A stretch of DNA of 64,000 nucleotides from Meconema thalassinum (taxonomy: Eukaryota > Arthropoda > Insecta > Orthoptera > Tettigoniidae): positions 1,696,599,978 to 1,696,663,977 of the forward strand of contig OX336388.2 in NCBI GenBank assembly GCA_946902985.2, in the 5' to 3' direction. Position numbers and translations under genes: made by a program. Numbering within the stretch: position 1 is the stretch's first letter; the number at the start of each line of letters is the position of its first letter. The notes under the pieces are model-generated. The model did not search any database. It was given only the letters and a program-made list of their open reading frames with translations, and was not told where the DNA came from. Below, one piece after another: positions 28,816 through 41,199 of the stretch.

Positions 28816-30455
28816 ATAATGGCAGGTAACTGTAACTTCCTTACTAATTATGACAAGTCCCTGTAATTTCGATACAAGTTATGGCAGGTAACTGTAACTT
28901 CGATACTAATTATGTCAGGTAACAGTTACTTCGATACTAATTATGACAGGAAACTGTAACTTCGTTACTACTTATGACAAGTAACTGTATTATCGATACA
29001 AATTATGACAGTTAACTGTAACTTCGTTACTTATTATGACAAGTAACTGTAATTTCGATACAAATTATGGCAGGTAACGGTACCTTCGATACTAATTATG
29101 AGAGGTAACTGTAACTTCGATACTAATTATGACAAGGAACTGTAATTTCGATACAAATTATGGCAGGTAACGGTAAAATTGATACTAATTATGACAGGTA
29201 ACAGTAACTTCGATACTAATTATGACAAGTAACTCTAACTTCGTTACTAATTAAGACAAGTAATTCTAATTTTGATAAAAAATTATGGCAGGTAACTGTA
29301 ACTTCGATACTAATTAATACAGGTAACAGTAACTTCGATACTAATTATGACAGGTTACTGTAACATCGTTACTAATTATGTCAAGTAACTGTAACTTCGA
29401 TACTAATTATGACAAGTAACTGTAACTTCGATACTTATTATGACAGGTAATTGTAACTTCGATACTAATTATGACAAGTAACTGTAACTTCGATACTAAT
29501 TATGACAAGTAACTGTAACATCGATACTAATTATGACGGGTAACAGTAACTTCGATATTAATTATGACAAGTAACAGTAACTTCGATACTAATTATGACA
29601 AGTAACTGTAATTTCGATACAAATTTTGGCAGGTAACTGTAACTTCGATACTAATTATGACAGGTAACAGTAACTTCGATACTTATTATGACAAGTAACT
29701 GTAACTTCGATACTAATTATGACAGGTAACTGTATCGTCGTTACTAATTATGACAAGTAACTGTAATTTCGATACAAATTTTGGCAGGTAACTGTAACTT
29801 CGATACTAATTATGACAGGTAACAGTAACTTCGATACTAATTATGGCAGGTAACTGTAACTTCGATACTAATTATGACAGGTAACAGTAACTTCGATACT
29901 AATTATGACAAGTAACTGTAGCTTCGATACTAATTATGACAGGTAACTAACTACGTTACTAATTATGACAAGTAACTGTAATTTCGCTACAAATTATGGC
30001 AGGTAATTGTAATTTCGATACTAATTATGACAGGTAACAGTAACTTCGATACTAATTATGACAAGTAACAGTAACTTCGATACTTATTATGACAAGTAAC
30101 TATAACTTCGATACTAATTATGACAGGTAATTGTAACTTCGTTACTAATTATGACAAGTAACTGTAATTTCGATACAAATTTTGGCAGGTTAATGTAACT
30201 TCGATACTGATTATGACAGGTAACAGTAACTTCGATACTAATTATGACAGGAAACTGCAACTTCGTTACTAATTATGACAAGTAACTGTAATTTCGATAC
30301 AAATTATGACAGGTAACTGTAACTTCGTAACTAATTATGACAGGAAACTGTAACTTCCTTACTAATTATGACAAGTAACTGTAATTTCGATACAAATTAT
30401 GACAGGTAACTGTAACTTCGTAACTAATTATGACAAGTAACTGTAATTCCGATAC
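28585..30455. repeat. 1.9-kb HOR family, copy 2
   Basis: Offset 8,180 from copy 1 and 5,548 from copy 3. Its right end, GATACTAATTATGACAGG at about 30,451, lacks one monomer relative to copies 1 and 3, which have GATACAAATTATGG then CAGTACCTTCG. Its left part also belongs to the block ending at 28,815 that pairs with 31,909-33,184, so the block families overlap in mosaic fashion. Confidence 0.87.
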
Positions 30456-30579
30456 TAATTATGACAGGTTACAGTAACTTTGATACTAATTATGACAGAA
30501 AACAGTAACTTCGATACTAATTATGACAGGTAACAGTAACTTCGATAATAATTATGGAAGGTAACTGTAACTTCGATAC

Positions 30580-31240
30580 TAATTATGACAGTTAACTGTA
30601 ACTTCGTTACTAATTATGACAAGTAACTGTAATTTCGTTACAAATTATGGCTGGTAATTGTAACTTCGATACTATTTATGACAGGTAACAGTAACATCGA
30701 TACTAATTTTGCCAAGTAACTGTCACTTCGATAATAATTATGACAGGTAACTGTAACTTCGTTACTAATTATGACAAGTAACTGTAATTTCGATACAAAT
30801 TTTGGCAGGTAACTGTAACTTCGATACTAATTATGACAGGTAACTGTAACATCGTTACTAATTATGACAAGTAACTGTAATTTCGATACAAATTATGGCA
30901 GGTAACTCTAACTTCGATACTAATTATGACAGGTAACAGTAACTTCGATACTAATTATGGCAGGTAACTGTAACTTCGATACTAATTATGACAGTTAACT
31001 GTAACTTCGTTACTAATTATGACAAGTAACTGTAATTTCGTTACAAATTATGGCTGGTAACTGTAACTTCGATACTATTTATGACAGGTAACAGTTACTT
31101 CGATACTAATTTTGCCAAGTAACTGTCACTTCGATAATAATTATGACAGGTAACTGTAACTTCGTTACTAATTATGACAAGTAACTGTAATTTCGATACA
31201 AATTTTGGCAGGTAACTGTAACTTCGATACTAATTATGAC
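30580..31240. repeat. 403-bp (13-monomer) local duplication
   Basis: The run from the AGTTAACTG monomer through the GGCTGG, TTTTGCCAAG and CTGTCACTTCGATAATAATT monomers appears twice, with GACAAG starts at 30,618 and 31,021, a spacing of 403 bp or exactly 13 monomers. The same run occurs as a single copy at 36,170-36,330 and 36,810-36,990, so this is a local expansion. Confidence 0.8.
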
Positions 31241-31908
31241 AGGTAACAGTAACTTCGATACTAATTATGGCAGGTAACTGTAACTTCGATATTAATTATG
31301 ACAGTTAACTGTAACTTCGTTACTAATTATGACAAGTTACTGTAATTTCGTTACAAATTTTGGCAGGTAATTTTAATTTCGATACTAATTATGACAGGTA
31401 ACAGTAACTTCGATACTATTTATGACAAGTAACAGTAACTTCGATACTTATTATGACAAGTAACTATAACTTCGATACTAATTATGACAGGTAACTGTAA
31501 CTTCGTTACAAATTATGACATATAACTGTAATTTCGATACAAATTTTGTCAGGTAACTGTAGTTTCGATACTGATTATGACAGGTAAGAGTAACTTCGAT
31601 ACTAATTATGACAAGTAACTGTAACTTCGATACTAATTATGACAGGTAACTAACTTCGTTACTAATTATGACAAGTAACTGTAATTTCGTTACAAATTAT
31701 GGCAGGTAATTGTAATTTCGGTACTAATTATGACAGGTAAGAGTAACTTCGATACTAATTATGACAAGTAACAGTAACTTCCATACTTATTATGACAAGT
31801 AACTATAACTTCGATACTAATTATGACAGGTAACTGTAACATCGTTACTAATTATGACATGTAACTGTAATTTCGATACAAATTTTGGCAGGTAACTGTA
31901 ACTTCGAT

Positions 31909-33184
31909 ACTAATTATGACAGGTAACAGTTACTTCGATACTTATTATGACAAGTAACTGTAACTTCGATACTAATTATGACAGGTAACTGTAACTTCGT
32001 TACAAATTATGTCAAGTAACTGTAATTTCGATACAAATTATGGCAGGTAACTCTAACTTCGATACTAATTATGACAGGTAACAGTAACTTCGATACTAAT
32101 TATGGCAGGTAACTGTAACTTCGATACTAATTATGACAGGTAACAGTAACTTCGATACTAATTATGACAAGTAACTGTAACTTCGATACTAATTATGACA
32201 GGTAACAGTAACTTCGATACTGATTATGACAAGTAACAGTAACTTCGTTACTAATTATGACAAGTAACTGTAATTTCGATACAAATTATGGCAGGTAACT
32301 GTAACTTCGAAACTAATTATGACAGGTTACAGTAACTTCGATACTAATTATGACAGAAAACAGTAACTTCGATACTAATTATGACAGGTAACAGTAACTT
32401 CGATAATAATTATGGAAGGTAACTGTAACTTCGATACTAATTATGACAGTTAACTGTAACTTCGTTACTAATTATGACAAGTAACTGTAATTTTGAAAAA
32501 AAATTATGGCAGGTAACTGTAACTTCGATACTAATTAATACAGGTAACAGTAACTTCGATTCTAATTATGACAGGTTACTGTAACATCGTTACTAATTAT
32601 GTCAAGTAACTGTAACTTCGATACTAATTATGAAAAGTAACTGTAACTTCGATACTTATTATGACAGGTAACTGTAACCTCATTACTAATTATGACAAGA
32701 AACTGTAACTTCGATACTAATTATGACAGGTAACTGTAACTTCGATACTAATTATGACAAGTAACTGTAACTTCGATACTAATTATGACAAGTAACTGTA
32801 ACTTAGATACTAATTTTGACAGGTAACTGTAACTTCGTTACTAATTATGACAAGTAACTGTAATTTCGATACAAATTATGGCAGGTAACTGTAACTTCGA
32901 TACTAATTATGACAGGTAACAGTCACTTCGATACTAATTATGAGAAGTAACTGTAACTTCGATACTAATTACGACAGGTAACTGTAACTTCGTTACTAAT
33001 TATGACAAATAACTGTAATTTCGATACAAATTATGGCAGGAAACTGTAACTTCGATACTAATTATGACAGGTAACAGTAAGTTCGATACTAATTATGACA
33101 AGTAACTATAACTTCGATACAAATTATGACAGGTAACTGTAACTTCGATACTATTTATGACAAGTAACTTTAATTTCGATACTA
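31909..33184. repeat. 1.3-kb block, copy 3
   Basis: Closest relative of 27,541-28,815 (offset 4,369). At its right end, near 33,184, the CTTTAATTTCGATAC monomer passes straight into TTAATACAGG where copy 2 has AATAATGGCAGG. This is a visible recombination junction between two positions of the long repeat. Confidence 0.85.
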
Positions 33185-33459
33185 ATTAATACAGGTAACA
33201 GTAACTTCGATTCTAATTATGAAAGGTTACTGTAACATCGTTACTAATTATGTCAAGTAACTGTAACTTCGATACTAATTATGACAAGTAACTGTAACTT
33301 CGATACTTATTATGACAGGTAAATGTAACCTCATTACTAATTATGACAAGAAACTGTAACTTCGATACTAATTATGACAGGTAACTGTAACTTCGATACT
33401 AATTATGACAAGTAACAGAAAGTTCGATACTAATTATGACAAGTAACTATAACTTCGAT

Positions 33460-34150
33460 ACAAATTATGACAGATAACTGTAACTTCGATACTAATTATG
33501 ACAAGTAACTTTAATTTCGATACTAATAATGGGAGGTAACTGTAACTTCCTTACTAATTATGACAAGTCCGTGTAATTTCGATACAAATTATGGCAGGTA
33601 ACTGTAACTTCGATACTAATTATGTCAGGTAACAGTTACTTCGATACTAATTATGACAGGAAACTGTAACTTCGTTACTAATTATGAGAAGTAACTGTAA
33701 TATCGATACAAATTATGACAGTTAACTGTAACTTCGTTACTTATTATGACAAGTAACTGTAATTTCGATACAAATTATGGCAGGTAACGGTACCTTCGAT
33801 ACTAATTATGACAGGTAACTGTAACTTCGATACTAATTATGACAAGGAACTGTAATTTCGATACAAATTATGGCAGGTAACGGTAACTTTGATACTTATT
33901 ATGACAGGTAACAGTAACTTCGATACTAATTATGACAAGTAACTGTAACTTCGTTACTAATTAAGACAAGTAATTCTAATTTTGATAAAAAATTATGGCA
34001 GGTAACTGTAACTTCGATACTAATTAATACAGGTAACAGTAACTTCGATACTAATTATGACAGGTTACTGTAACATCGTTACTAATTATGTCAAGTAACT
34101 GTAACTTCGATACTAATTATGACAAGTAACTGTAACTTCGATACTAATTT
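33460..34150. repeat. Satellite segment of the SINE-site subfamily, empty site
   Basis: Carries the marker set ACAGAAAGTTCG, GACAGATAACTG, AATAATGGGAGG, then GAGAAGTAACTG with AATATCG. The same set surrounds the SINE at 39,940. The matching target sequence AACTGTAACTTCGA lies at 33,476-33,489 without an insertion. A private change is AAGTCCGTG near 33,565. Confidence 0.85.
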
Positions 34151-36003
34151 TGACAGGTAACTGTAACTTCGTTACTAATTATGACAAATAACTGTAATTT
34201 CGATACAAATTATGGCAGGAAACTGTAACTTCGATACTAATTATGACAGGTAACAGTAAGTTCGATACTAATTATGACAAGTAACTATAACTTCGATACA
34301 AATTATGACAGGTAACTGTAACTTCGATACTAATTATGACAATTAACTTTAATTTCGATACTAATAATGGCAGGTAACTGTAACTTCCTTACTAATTATG
34401 ACAAGTCCCTGTAATTTCGATACAAATTATGGCAGGTAACTGTAACTTCGATACTAATTATGTCAGGTAACAGTTACTTCGATACTAATTATGACAGGAA
34501 ACTGTAACTTCGTTACTACTTATGACAAGTAACTGTAATATCGATACAAATTATGACAGTTAACTGTAACTTCGTTACTTATTATGACAAGTAACTGTAA
34601 TTTCGATACAAATTATGGCAGGTAACGGTACCTTCGATACTAATTATGAGAGGTAACTGTAACTTCGATACTAATTATGACAAGGAACGGTAATTTCGAT
34701 ACAAATTATGGCAGGTAACGGTAAAATTGATACTAATTATGACAGGTAACAGTAACTTCGATACTAATTATGACAAGTAACTGTAACTTCGTTACTAATT
34801 AAGACGAGTAATTCTAATTTTGATAAAAAATTATAGCAGGTAACTGTAACTTCGATACTAATTAATACAGGTAACAGTAACTTCGATACTAATTATGACA
34901 GGTTACTGTAACATCGTTACTAATTATGTCAAGTAACTGTAACTTCGATACTAATTATGACAAGTAACTGTAACTTCGATACTTATTATGACAGGTAACT
35001 GTAACTTCGATACTAATTACGACAAGTAACTGTAACTTCGATACTAATTATGATAAGTAACTGTAACTTCGATACGTATTATGACGGGTAACAGTAACTT
35101 CGATATTAATTATGACAAGTAACAGTAACTTCGATACAAATTATGACAAGTAACTGTAATTTCGATACAAATTTTGGCAGGTAACTGTAACTTCGATACT
35201 AATTATGACAGGTAACAGTAACTTCGATACTTATTATGACAAGTAACTGTAACTTCGATACTAATTATGACAGGTACCTGTAACTTCGTTACTAATTATT
35301 ACAAGTAACTGTAATTTCGATACAAATTTTGGCAGGTAACTGTAACTTCGATACTAATTATGACAGGTAACAGTAACTTCGATACTAATTATGGCAGGTA
35401 ACTGTAACTTCGATACGTATTATGACAGGTAACAGTAACTTCGATACTAATTATGACAATTAACTGTAGCTTCGATACTAATTATGACAGGTAACTAACT
35501 TCGTTACTTATTATGACAAGTAACTGTAATTTCGTTACAAATTATGGCAGGTAATTGTAATTTCGATACTAATTATGACAGGTAACAGTAACATCGATAC
35601 TAATTATGACAAGTAACAGTAACTTCGATACTTATTATGACAAGTAACTATAACTTCGATACTAATTATGACAGGTAATTGTAACTTCGTTACTAATTAT
35701 GACAAGTAACTGTAATTTCGATACAAATTTTGGCAGGTTAATGTAACTTCGATACTGATTATGACAGGTAACAGTAACTTCGATACTAATTATGACAGGA
35801 AACTGTAACGTCGTTACTAATTATGACAAGTAACTGTAATTTCGATACAATTTATGACAGGTAACTGTAACTTCGTAACTAATTATGACAGGAAACTGTA
35901 ACTTCGTTACTAATTATGACAAGTAACTGTAATTTCGATACAAATTATGACAGGTAACTGTAACTTCGTAACTAATTATGACAAGTAACTGTAATTCCGA
36001 TAC
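34151..36003. repeat. 1.9-kb HOR family, copy 3
   Basis: Offset 5,548 from copy 2: AAAATTGATAC near 34,725 against 29,177, and CTGTAATTCC at 35,989 against 30,441. Small private changes include GACGAG near 34,803, TTATAGC near 34,831 and GATACGTATT near 35,072. The GATACGTATT variant is also seen in the later HORs near 42,085, 44,281, 46,294, 49,642, 53,736 and 62,976, which suggests that those derive from a copy-3-like ancestor. Confidence 0.85.
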
Positions 36004-39000
36004 AAATTATGGCAGGTAACAGTACCTTCGATACTAATTATGACAGGTTACAGTAACTTCGATACTAATTATGACAGAAAACAGTAACTTCGATACTAAT
36101 TATGACAGGTAACAGTAACTTCGATAATAATTATGGAAGGTAACTGTAACTTCGATACTAATTATGACAGTTAACTGTAACTTCGTTACTAATTATGACA
36201 AGTAACTGTAATTTCGTTACAAATTATGGCTGGTAACTGTAACTTCGATACTATTTATGACAGGTAACAGTAACTTCGATACTAATTTTGCCAAGTAACT
36301 GTCACTTCGACAATAATTATGACAGGTAACTGTAACTTCGTTACTAATTATGTCAAGTAACTGTAACTTCGATACTAATTATGACAAGTAACTGTAACTT
36401 CGATACTTATTATGACAGGTAACTGTAACTTCATTACTTATTATGACAAGAAACTGTAACTTCGATACTAATTATTACAGGTAACTGTAACTTCCATACT
36501 AATTATGACAATTAACTGTAACTTCGATACTAATTATGACAAGTACCTGTAACTTCGATACTAATTATGACAGGTAACAGTAACTTCGATACTTATTATG
36601 ACACGTAACTATAACTTCGATACTAATTATGACAGGTAATTGTAACTTCGTTACTAATTATGACAAGTAACTGTAATTTCGATACAAATTATGGCAGGTA
36701 ATTGTAATTTCGATACTAATTATGACAGGTAACAGAAACTTCGTTACTAATTATGACAAGTAACAGTAACTTCGATACTTATTATGACAAGTAACTATAA
36801 CTTCGATACTAATTATGACAGTTAACTGTAACTTCGTTACTAATTATGACAAGTAACTGTAATTTCGTTACAAATTATGGCTGGTAACTGTAACTTCGAT
36901 ACTATTTATGACAGGTAACAGTAACTTCGATACTAATTTTGCCAAGTAACTGTCACTTCGATAATAATTATGACAGGTCACTGTAACTTCGTTACTAATT
37001 ATGACAAGTAACTATAACTTCGATACAAATTATGACAGGTAACTGTAACTTCGATACTAATTATGACAAGTAACTTTAATTTCGATACTAATAATGGCAG
37101 GTAACTGTAACTTCCTTACTAATTATGACAAGTCCCTGTAATTTCGATACAAATTATGGCAGGTAACTGTAACTTCGATACTAATTATGTCAGGTAACAG
37201 TTACTTCGATACTAGTCATGACAGGAAACTGTAATTTCGTTACTACTTATGACAAGTAACTGTAATATCGATACAAATCATGACAGTTAACTGTAACTTC
37301 GTTAATTATTATGACAAGTAACTCTAATTTCGATACAAATTATGGCAGGTAACGGTGCCTTCGATACTAATCATGACAGGTAACTGTAACTTCGATACTA
37401 ATTATGACAAGGAACTGTAATTTCGATACAAATTATGGCAGGTAACTGTAACTTTGATACTAATTATGACAGGTAACAGTAACTTCGATACTGATTATGA
37501 CAAGTAACTGTAACTTCGTTACTAATTAAGACAAGCAACTCTAATTTTGATAAAAAATTATGGCAGGTAACTGTAACTTCGATACTAATTAATACAGGTA
37601 ACAGTAACTTCGATTCTAATTAAGACAGGTTACTGTAACATCGTTACTAATTATGTCAAGTAACTGTAACTTCGATACTAATTATGACAAGTAACTGTAA
37701 CTTCGATACTTATTATGACAGGTAACTGTAACCTCATTACTAATTATGACAAGAAACTGTAACTTCGATACTAATTATGACAGGTAACTGTAACTTCGAT
37801 ACTAATTATGACAATTAACTGTAACTTCGATACTAATTATGACAAGTACCTGTAACTTCGATACTAATTATGACAGGTAACAGTAACTTCGATATTAATT
37901 ATGACCAGTAACTGTAATTTCGATACAAATTATGGCAGGTAACTGTAACTTCGATACTAATTATGACAGGTTACAGTAACTTCGATACTAATTATGACAG
38001 AAAACAGTAACTTCGATACTAATTATGACTGGTAACTGTAACTTCGATAATAATTATGGAAGGTAACTGTAACTTCGATACTAATTATGACAGTTAACTG
38101 TAACTTCGTTACTAATTATGACAAGTAACTGTAATTTCGATACAAATTATGGCAGGTAACTGTTACTTCGATACTAATTATGACAGGTAACAGTCACTTC
38201 GATACTAATTATGAGAAGTAACTGTAACATCGATACTAATTATGGCAGGTAACTGTAACTTGGTTACTAATTATGACAAATAACTGTAATTTCGATACAA
38301 ATTATGGCAGGAAACTGTAACTTCGATACTAATTATGACAGGTAACAGTAAGTTCGATACTAATTATGACAAGTAACTATAACTTCGATACAAATTATGA
38401 CAGGTAACTGTAACTTCGATACTAATTATGACAAGTAACTTTAATTTCGATACTAATAATGGCAGGTAACTGTAACTTCCTTACTAATTATGACAAGTCC
38501 CTGTAATTTCGATACTAATTATGGCAGGTAACTGTAACTTCGATACTAATTATGTCAGGTAACAGTTACTTCGATACTTATTATGACAGGAAACTGTAAC
38601 TTCGTTACTAATTATGACAAGTAACTGTAATATCGATACAAATTATGACAGTTAACTGTAACTTCGTTACTTATTATGACAAGTAACTGTAATTTCGATA
38701 CAAATTATGGCAGGTAACGGTACCTTCGATACTAATTATGACAGGTAACTGTAACTTCGATACTAATTATGACAAGGAACTGTAATTTCGATACAAATTA
38801 TGGCTGGTAACGGTAACTTTGATACTAATTATGACAGGTAACAGTAACTTCGATACTAATTATGACAAGTAACTGTAACTTCGTTGCTAATTAAGACAAG
38901 TAATTCTAATTTTGATAAAAAATTATGGCAGGTAACTGTAACTTCGATACTAATTAATACAGGTAACAGTAACTTCGATTCTAATTATGAAAGGTTACTG

Positions 39001-39925
39001 TAACATCGTTACTAATTATGTCAAGTAACTGTAACTTCGATACTAATTATGACAAGTAACTGTAACTTCGATACTAATTATGACAGGTAACTGTAATTTC
39101 GATACTAATTATGACAAGTAACTGTAACTTCGATACTAATTATGACAAGTAACTGTAACTTCGATACTAATTATGACGTGTAACAGTAACTTCGATATTA
39201 ATTATGACAATTAACAGTAACTTCGATACTAATTATGACAAGTAACTGTAATTTCGATACAAATTTTGGCAGGTAACTGTAACTTCGATACTAATTATGA
39301 CAGGTTACAGTAACTTCGATACTTATTAGGACAAGTAACTGTAACATCGATACTAAATATGACAGGTAACAGTAACTTCGATACTGATTATGAAAAGAAA
39401 CAGTAACTTCGTTACTAATTATGACAAGTAACTGTCATTTCGATACAAATTATGGCAGGTAACTGTAACTTCGATATTAATTATGACAAGTTACAGTAAC
39501 TTCGATACTAATTATGACAGAAAACAGTAACATCGATACTAATTATGACAGGCAACAGTAATTTCGATAATAATTATGGAAGGTAACTGTAACTTCGATA
39601 CTAATTATGACTGTTAACTGTAACTTCGTTACTAATTATGACAAGTAACTGTAATTTCGATACAAATTATGGCAGCTAACTGTAACTTCGATACTATTTA
39701 TGACAGGTAACAGTTACTTCGATACTAATTATGAGAAGTAACTGTAACTTCGATACTAATTACGACAGGTAACTGTAACTTCGTTACTAATTATGACAAA
39801 TAACTGTAATTTCGATACAAATTATGGCAGGAAACTGTAACTTCGATACTAATTATGACAGGTAACAGAAAGTTCGATACTAATTATGACAAGTAACTAT
39901 AACTTCGATACAAATTATGACAGAT
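36004..39925. repeat. Satellite stretch left of the SINE
   Basis: Only 31-bp monomers. It contains repeats of the AGTTAACTG, GGCTGG, TTTTGCCAAG run (36,170 and 36,810 onward), an AAGTCCCTG series near 37,129 and 38,491, TTAATACAGG monomers near 37,586 and 38,951, and CAGAAAACAG monomers near 36,073, 37,998 and 39,518. The last part, from about 39,600, is the subfamily that recurs from about 57,480 and 60,090. No gene seen. Confidence 0.75.
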
Positions 39926-39939
39926 AACTGTAACTTCGA
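39926..39939 (+). repeat. Target-site duplication, left copy
   Basis: AACTGTAACTTCGA, 14 bp, immediately before the SINE and identical to 40,271-40,284 after it. It is part of a normal monomer. The preceding bases (CAGAT) differ from those before the right copy (CATTTC) and the following bases also differ, so the duplication is exactly 14 bp. This is typical of target-primed insertion by a LINE-encoded machinery. Confidence 0.93.
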
Positions 39940-39947
39940 AGCCTCCG

Positions 39948-39958
39948 TGGCTTAGGCG
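39948..39958 (+). promoter_or_regulatory. Pol III A box of the SINE
   Basis: TGGCTTAGGCG fits the tRNA A-box consensus TRGYNNARNNG at every position and lies 8 bases into the tRNA-related head, where a tRNA gene has it. It is the internal promoter half bound by TFIIIC. Confidence 0.85.
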
Positions 39959-39990
39959 GCAGCATGCCGGCCTCTCACCGCTGAGTCCGT

Positions 39991-40001
39991 GGTTCAAATA
40001 C
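39991..40001 (+). promoter_or_regulatory. Pol III B box of the SINE, one mismatch
   Basis: GGTTCAAATAC against the consensus GGTTCRANYCC: the tenth base is A where C is expected. It starts 43 bases after the A box, within the normal tRNA range. The mismatch may weaken TFIIIC binding. Confidence 0.85.
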
Positions 40002-40049
40002 CGGTCACTCCATGTGAGATCTGTGCTGGACAGGACGGAGGCAGACAGG

Positions 40050-40054
40050 TTTTT
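40050..40054 (+). terminator. Internal T5 run, possible early Pol III stop
   Basis: Five T in a row on the + strand, about 110 bases after the SINE start. Runs of four or more T end Pol III transcription, so a full-length SINE transcript would need read-through here and at the TTTT at 40,070-40,073. A further TTTT at 40,261-40,264, near the 3' end, is the better-placed stop. Function is inferred only from the base run. Confidence 0.4.
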
Positions 40055-40260
40055 CTCCGGGTACTCCGGTTTTCCCTGTCAAAATTTCATTCCAGCAACA
40101 CTCTCCACTATCATTTCATTTCATCTGTCATTCATTTAATCATTGCCCCAGAGGAGTGCGTCAGGCCTCGGCAGCCGGCACAGTTAATATCCTCGCCGCT
40201 AGATAGGGGCTTCATTCATTCCATTCCTGACCCGGTCGGAGACTGGAAGCAGGTTGTGGA

Positions 40261-40264
40261 TTTT
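40261..40264 (+). terminator. TTTT near the SINE 3' end
   Basis: Four T six bases before the SINE 3' junction, in GGATTTTCATTTC. It could end a Pol III transcript at the element boundary. Short T runs are weak evidence. Confidence 0.35.
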
Positions 40265-40270
40265 CATTTC

Positions 40271-40284
40271 AACTGTAACTTCGA
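40271..40284 (+). repeat. Target-site duplication, right copy
   Basis: AACTGTAACTTCGA, identical to 39,926-39,939. Joining the left flank to this copy restores a normal monomer and the same variant series found unoccupied at 33,476, 57,780 and 60,387. Confidence 0.93.
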
Positions 40285-41199
40285 TACTAATTATGACAAG
40301 TAACTTTAATTTCGATACTAATAATGGGAGGTAACTGTAACTTCCTTACTAATTATGACAAGTCCCTGTAATTTCGATACAAATTATGGCAGGTAACTGT
40401 AACTTCGATACTAATTATGTCAGGTAACAGTTACTTCGATACTAATTATGACAGGAAACTGTAACTTCGTTACTAATTATGAGAAGTAACTGTAATATCG
40501 ATACAAATTATGACAGTTAACTGTAACTTCGTTACATATTATGACAAGTAACTGTAATTTCGATACAAATTATGGCAGGTAACGGTACCTTCGATACTAA
40601 TTATGACAGGTAACTGCAACTTCGATACTAATTATGACAAGGAACTGTAATTTCGATACAAATTATGGCAGGTAACGGTAACTTTGATACTAATTATGAC
40701 AGGTAACAGTAACTTCGATACTAATTATGACAAGTAACTGTAACTTCGTTACTAATTAAGACAAGTAATTCTAATTTTGATAAAAAATTATGGCAGGTAA
40801 CTGTAACTTCGATACTAATTAATACAGGTAACAGTAACTTCGATACTAATTATGACAGGTTACTGTAACATCGTTACTAATTATGTCAAGTAACTGTAAC
40901 TTCGATACTAATTATGACAAGTAACTGTAACTTCGATACATATTATGACAGGTAACTGTAACCTCACTACTAATTATGACAAGAAACTGTAACTTCGATA
41001 CTAATTATGACAGGTAACTGTAACTTCGATACTAATTATGACAAGTAACTGTAACATCGATACTAATTATGACAAGTAACTGTAACGTCGATACTAATTA
41101 TGACGGGTAACAGTAACTTCGATATTAATTAAGACAAGTAACAGTAACTTCGATACTAATTATGACAAGTAACTGTAACTTCGATACTAATTATGACAA
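40285..41199. repeat. Satellite segment of the SINE-site subfamily, right side
   Basis: Continues the marker set of the SINE-site subfamily (AATAATGGGAGG at 40,320, GAGAAG with AATATCG near 40,483, AAGGAACTG, TTTGATAC, TTAATACAGG, GGTTACTG) and parallels 33,490-34,130 and 57,794-58,390. No gene seen. Confidence 0.8.

Larger units (their letters stand above)
1..39939. repeat. 31-bp satellite array, left part
   Basis: Head-to-tail copies of a 31-bp monomer, consensus AGGTAACTGTAACTTC then GATACTAATTATGAC, all in the same orientation. About 1,290 copies fit in this stretch. The period can be counted directly: AGGTAAC at 4 is followed by AGTTAAC at 35, and successive starts at 190, 221, 252, 283, 314 and 345 are each 31 apart. 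Typical variants are linked changes, for example AATTTCGATACAAATT with ATGGC in place of ACTTCGATACTAATT with ATGAC. Rare length variants exist: a 29-bp monomer lacking GT (AGGTAACTAACTTCG, first at 1,741) and a 32-bp monomer with an A-run (GATAAAAAATTATG). All six frames are closed within short distances. This is satellite DNA of a eukaryote; a centromeric or heterochromatic location is an inference. Confidence 0.97.
39940..40270 (+). mobile_element. tRNA-derived SINE insertion (possibly Talua-like)
   Basis: A 331-bp non-satellite sequence, clearly G+C-richer than the array and flanked by 14-bp direct repeats. The 5' part (from 39,941) is tRNA-related: the A box lies at positions 8-18 of the head and the B box at 51-61, the usual tRNA spacing. 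A tRNA-unrelated body follows, with CTCCGGGTACTCCGG, a CATTTCATTTCAT stretch and TTCATTCATTCCATTCC, ending in GGATTTTCATTTC rather than poly(A). SINEs carry no protein; they move using a partner LINE. From memory the head and body resemble a family of termites, cockroaches and other polyneopteran insects; this was not searched. The B box has one mismatch (A for C), so the copy may be weakly transcribed. The open frame inside it is not a gene. Confidence 0.92.

Noticed and set aside
1..39939. CRISPR array (repeat near 30 bp)
   Set aside because: The 31-bp units abut directly with no unique spacers, the repeats are degenerate, and no cas genes are present.
39941..40012. A functional tRNA gene
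   Set aside because: A and B boxes are present, but the T stem is not paired, the B box has a mismatch, and the complement of the first seven bases lies about 30 bases too far downstream. It is a SINE head.
39989..40303. A 104-codon open frame on the + strand
   Set aside because: It begins inside the tRNA-like head at the B box, runs through the SINE body and ends in satellite. SINEs do not code for protein, and the frame has no recognisable domain.
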